Of a stretch of 64,000 nucleotides of DNA, positions 61,557 to 64,000 are shown piece after piece. This DNA comes from Myxococcales bacterium (GTDB lineage Bacteria > Myxococcota_C > UBA6777). The stretch covers positions 88,701-152,700 of the forward strand of contig JACKEL010000014.1 of NCBI GenBank assembly GCA_020632975.1. The letters are read 5' to 3'. Numbering within the stretch: position 1 is the stretch's first letter; every line of letters starts with the position of its first letter. The notes below the pieces were generated by a model that searched no databases, was not told the origin of the DNA, and saw nothing but the letters and a program-made list of their open reading frames with translations. A program made the position numbers and the translations under genes.

Positions 61557-63472
61557 TTAACGAATGCAGTAGTCTGGACTCTCTTCGAGGAAGGACTTTT
61601 TCTTCATCTCGATACGCATCGAACTTTTGAGCTTTCGCGCAGAGAAGGTGCAGATCTGGTAGCCTGAGGCTTTGAAGGTGACGCTACCACTGCGACGAAC
61701 TTCGAGGCAGTAACGGCCTTTGATGCTGTGACCACGCCCTTTGTAACGCAGTGACACGGGGACATTGGAGCGAAGCTGGATCGCGCGGTATCCACTGCTG
61801 GTCACAAGGCGCTTTCCTGAACAGACAAGGGCCCCTTCAGCGTTGCACTTCCATGTCCCTGCATAACGACATGCATACTTTTTCGTACTGCAACGCTGAC
61901 CTTTTCGGTCAAATGTTTCATCCACTTTCCCATCGCAGTTGTCGTCTTTTTCGTTGCACAACTCTTCTTGGGGGATGACTTGGCCTTCGCAAGCTCCAAA
62001 CTGGCCACCCTTGCAGGTCTGGGTACCTGCTTTGCAGGGGCCTTTTCCTTGGGTCTCTGCGGGGCCTGTGTAGCAAGGTCGGGTTTCACCCTCTTTGCAA
62101 GCCGCGCTCGGTTGGGCGGGATTGGCGCCGAGGCGTTGTTGGGGTGTTGCAGGGCGGCCCGTTGTGTTTGGTGTATGAGGCGTTGGGTGCGTGGGGTGGG
62201 CAGGGGCGGGCCTTGTCAAAAGGTAAGCCAAGCCGCCACCAATCAACGCGAGCATCAAGAAGATCCCTCCAACGGTATTGCGAATGAAGTTTCGAGAAAC
62301 CGTCAGGTTGAGGGAGATGGAGTTGTCTGGATCGCGCCCACTAATGGCGAGTTGTGCGGCTTTGAGGCGTCCATCGATTTGGGAAGAGTTGGGGTGTGGA
62401 TCTTCGTCGAAAACGCTGCGGATGCGCGCTCCTGCGGTTCCGCCCGTACTCATGCTGGGGGCGTCATTTCCTATCAAGTCTTCGCGCGAATAAGCCATGC
62501 TGTTGGTGTGCGAAGTGTTCAGAGAGATGTTTCCATTCTCTCCGCGTTCTCGGGCTTTTTTGCGCTCATCTCGCAGTCGAAGACGCTCTTCCACAGGGAG
62601 GAGGCGACCCCACTTGGGCATGATCTCCCCAAGCGCATCCTTGAGCGAGCGGCAGTCGGGGAAACGATCGTTGGGATCTTTGGCAAGGCAACGCATCACA
62701 ACCTCACCAAACTCGGGTGGCAGGTGGTTGTTGAGGTTGCAAGGATTCGTGGGCATCTCATGGAGGTGCTTGTAGAGGACGTGTTGTACCGCGCCACGGA
62801 AAGGAACGGTACCTGTGGCGACTTGGTACATGATGATCCCGATCGAATAGATATCCGCGCGGTGATCGATGTTTTTGCTGTCTTGGATTTGTTCAGGTGA
62901 AGTGTATTTGAAGGTCCCTAGTATCGTAGCCTGTTGAGGTCTTGTCCTCGACGTCGTTGAGGAACTTGGCAATCCCAAAGTCGCTGATCTTGGGCTGCAT
63001 CTCTTCGCCATGACGAGCAAGCAAGATGTTGCCAGGCTTGAGGTCACGGTGGACAACGCCCGCATCATGCGCATAAGCGAGGCCGTCAAGGATAGGCCCA
63101 AACAGACACCACATCTCCGCCAAGGAGAGCAGTTCTTTTCCTTTGATCAGGTATTGCTTGAGATCAGGCCCGTTGATCCACTCTTGAAACATCCCCAACA
63201 TCTTTCCATCGTTCAAGATCTCCGTAACCTGAACGATGTTGGGGTGTTTCAAACGAAACTGGATCTTGGCTTCGCTCACAAAACGCGCGGACGATCTGGT
63301 CCTCTGCCAAGTGGGTAAAGAGTAGTTTCAGTGCAAGAGGTTGATTCAACAAAGAGTGTCGAACGCGGTAGATCCAGGCCATACCGCCTTTTGCGACTTG
63401 TTCTTCGATAATATAGCTCCCCAATATGGTCTGACCGATCAGAGCCTTGGGGTCTTGTAATTCCGTTGTCAT
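61557..63472 (-). pseudogene. Ser/Thr protein kinase copy B, disrupted by two frameshifts
   Basis: A paralogue of the kinase at 56237-58159, read in three frames. Frame one covers the N-lobe from ATG 63472 to about 63285. The frame then breaks at a CGCGCG tract (63284-63289) where two bases are missing relative to the paralogue; the middle frame carries HRDLKPGN and DFG. A single extra T at 62927, in the segment corresponding to TGSILGTF, shifts again into the rest of the protein (YTSPEQ, membrane helix, MopE-like CNEKDDNCDGKVDE, beta tail). The shifts do not cancel. Otherwise every motif is intact, so sequencing or assembly error is a serious alternative to real decay. Confidence 0.8.
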
Positions 63473-64000
63473 GTGCTCCATCCGTGGTTCTCCTTGAGAT
63501 GATCTGGGAGCTTCTGCTTTGTCGCGGGCTGTCGGCTTTTCGGTTGAGCAGGCTTATCTACGGAGCCACACAGACGATCACAGCGTTATCCTTTTCGCTT
63601 GTGATTTGCCCGTCTCGACACAAAGATGTCTTCTCTATGTTTCCCTATCTTCAATTTTTGGTCTAGAAATGACCAAAAGAAAATAACATATTCAGTTTCT
63701 TGTAGGTGTCTGAAGGTGGTTGTTTTATATGGCTTTTTCTCTCTTCGGAAATTTCTCGCGCGATGATTCTACGGAGCTCTTTTTTTCAAAGTTTTTATCC
63801 AATACGTAACGAAATGTTACAGATTGCGACTTTTTATGTCTCATGATGAAACAAGTGAGGCGCAAAACATCACTTTATTTTACAGTTGTAAAGAGGTGCG
63901 GCGCGAAGGCCAAAGGAATGTCCTGGTATATGGGCGGGCGAAATAGATCGGATATCATTCTATCCGGGGCGTGCAAGATAAAACGAATGCCGTGATATTC
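63473..64000. other. Gene-free, AT-rich region at the window end
   Basis: About 530 bases upstream of the kinase B gene. No credible coding frame. A small dyad GTAAC/GTTAC with a 5-base centre lies at 63806-63820. AT content rises clearly after 63660. Promoters for the kinase-PEGA operon on the minus strand should lie here, but I cannot place one with confidence. Confidence 0.5.

Noticed and set aside
1..64000. Insertion sequences, prophage genes, rRNA operons
   Set aside because: No transposase, integrase, phage structural gene or rRNA motif was seen on either strand.

Overview
The window looks like a chromosomal stretch from a Gram-negative, deltaproteobacterial-type bacterium, most plausibly a Myxococcota-like lineage of moderate GC. 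The grounds are several large Ser/Thr kinases fused to other modules (FGE-type and MopE-type domains), PEGA-domain proteins, many lipoproteins and outer-membrane beta-barrels, a RegB/RegA pair, a sigma-54 activator, and a MoxR/DUF58/DUF4175 operon. I see no rRNA, no convincing tRNA, no CRISPR array, no transposase and no phage gene.

Layout. 1-5913 (+): an operon-like run of a PLP-dependent lyase/synthase (cut by the window edge), a DUF1611 (DgcN-like) protein, an enolase-superfamily epimerase/racemase (DgcA-like) and a fusion of a PP-loop ATPase to a creatininase-type amidohydrolase, closed by a likely terminator. 6254-9799: an unclassified Lys-rich protein, a convergent TROVE/vWA (Ro60-like) protein and a Cys-rich lipoprotein. 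9905-16230 (+): an exported beta-barrel protein, an ECF-like sigma factor overlapping a FecR-type membrane protein, and a large membrane protein with an external TIM-barrel-like domain. 16268-20524 (+): RegB-type quinone-sensing kinase, RegA-type regulator, then a YtkA/FixH-like lipoprotein, an outer-membrane barrel and a thioredoxin-fold lipoprotein. A RegR-box-like dyad lies between the regulator and these three genes. 20688-26982: penicillin-acylase family hydrolase, sigma-54 activator with a four-Cys PAS domain, sulfide:quinone oxidoreductase (-) and Dps.

27406-41208: TM2 protein, hemB (-), tdk, a Ser/Thr kinase, a TetR/DUF6463 pair (-) with two clear operators, an exported hypothetical protein, an OsmC-like protein (-), a Gly-rich repeat protein, a trigger-factor-like chaperone without an obvious ribosome-binding domain, a kinase-FGE fusion, and a methyltransferase whose best start codon is followed by an in-frame TGA. 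41506-52238 (-): polyprenyl-phosphate sugar-1-phosphate transferase and the BatA/DUF58/MoxR/TPR-metallopeptidase/DUF4175 operon.

52458-63472 (-): a non-secreted-looking subtilase with a long perfect dyad just upstream, then two copies of a 'Ser/Thr kinase with MopE-type ectodomain + PEGA protein' module, with a Cys-rich beta-helix lipoprotein between them. One kinase copy is broken by two frameshifts. The strongest candidates for an undescribed system are this duplicated kinase-PEGA module, the DgcN/DgcA/PP-loop-creatininase operon, and the RegBA-linked envelope trio. Start codons were chosen by Shine-Dalgarno spacing and often differ from the longest open frame.
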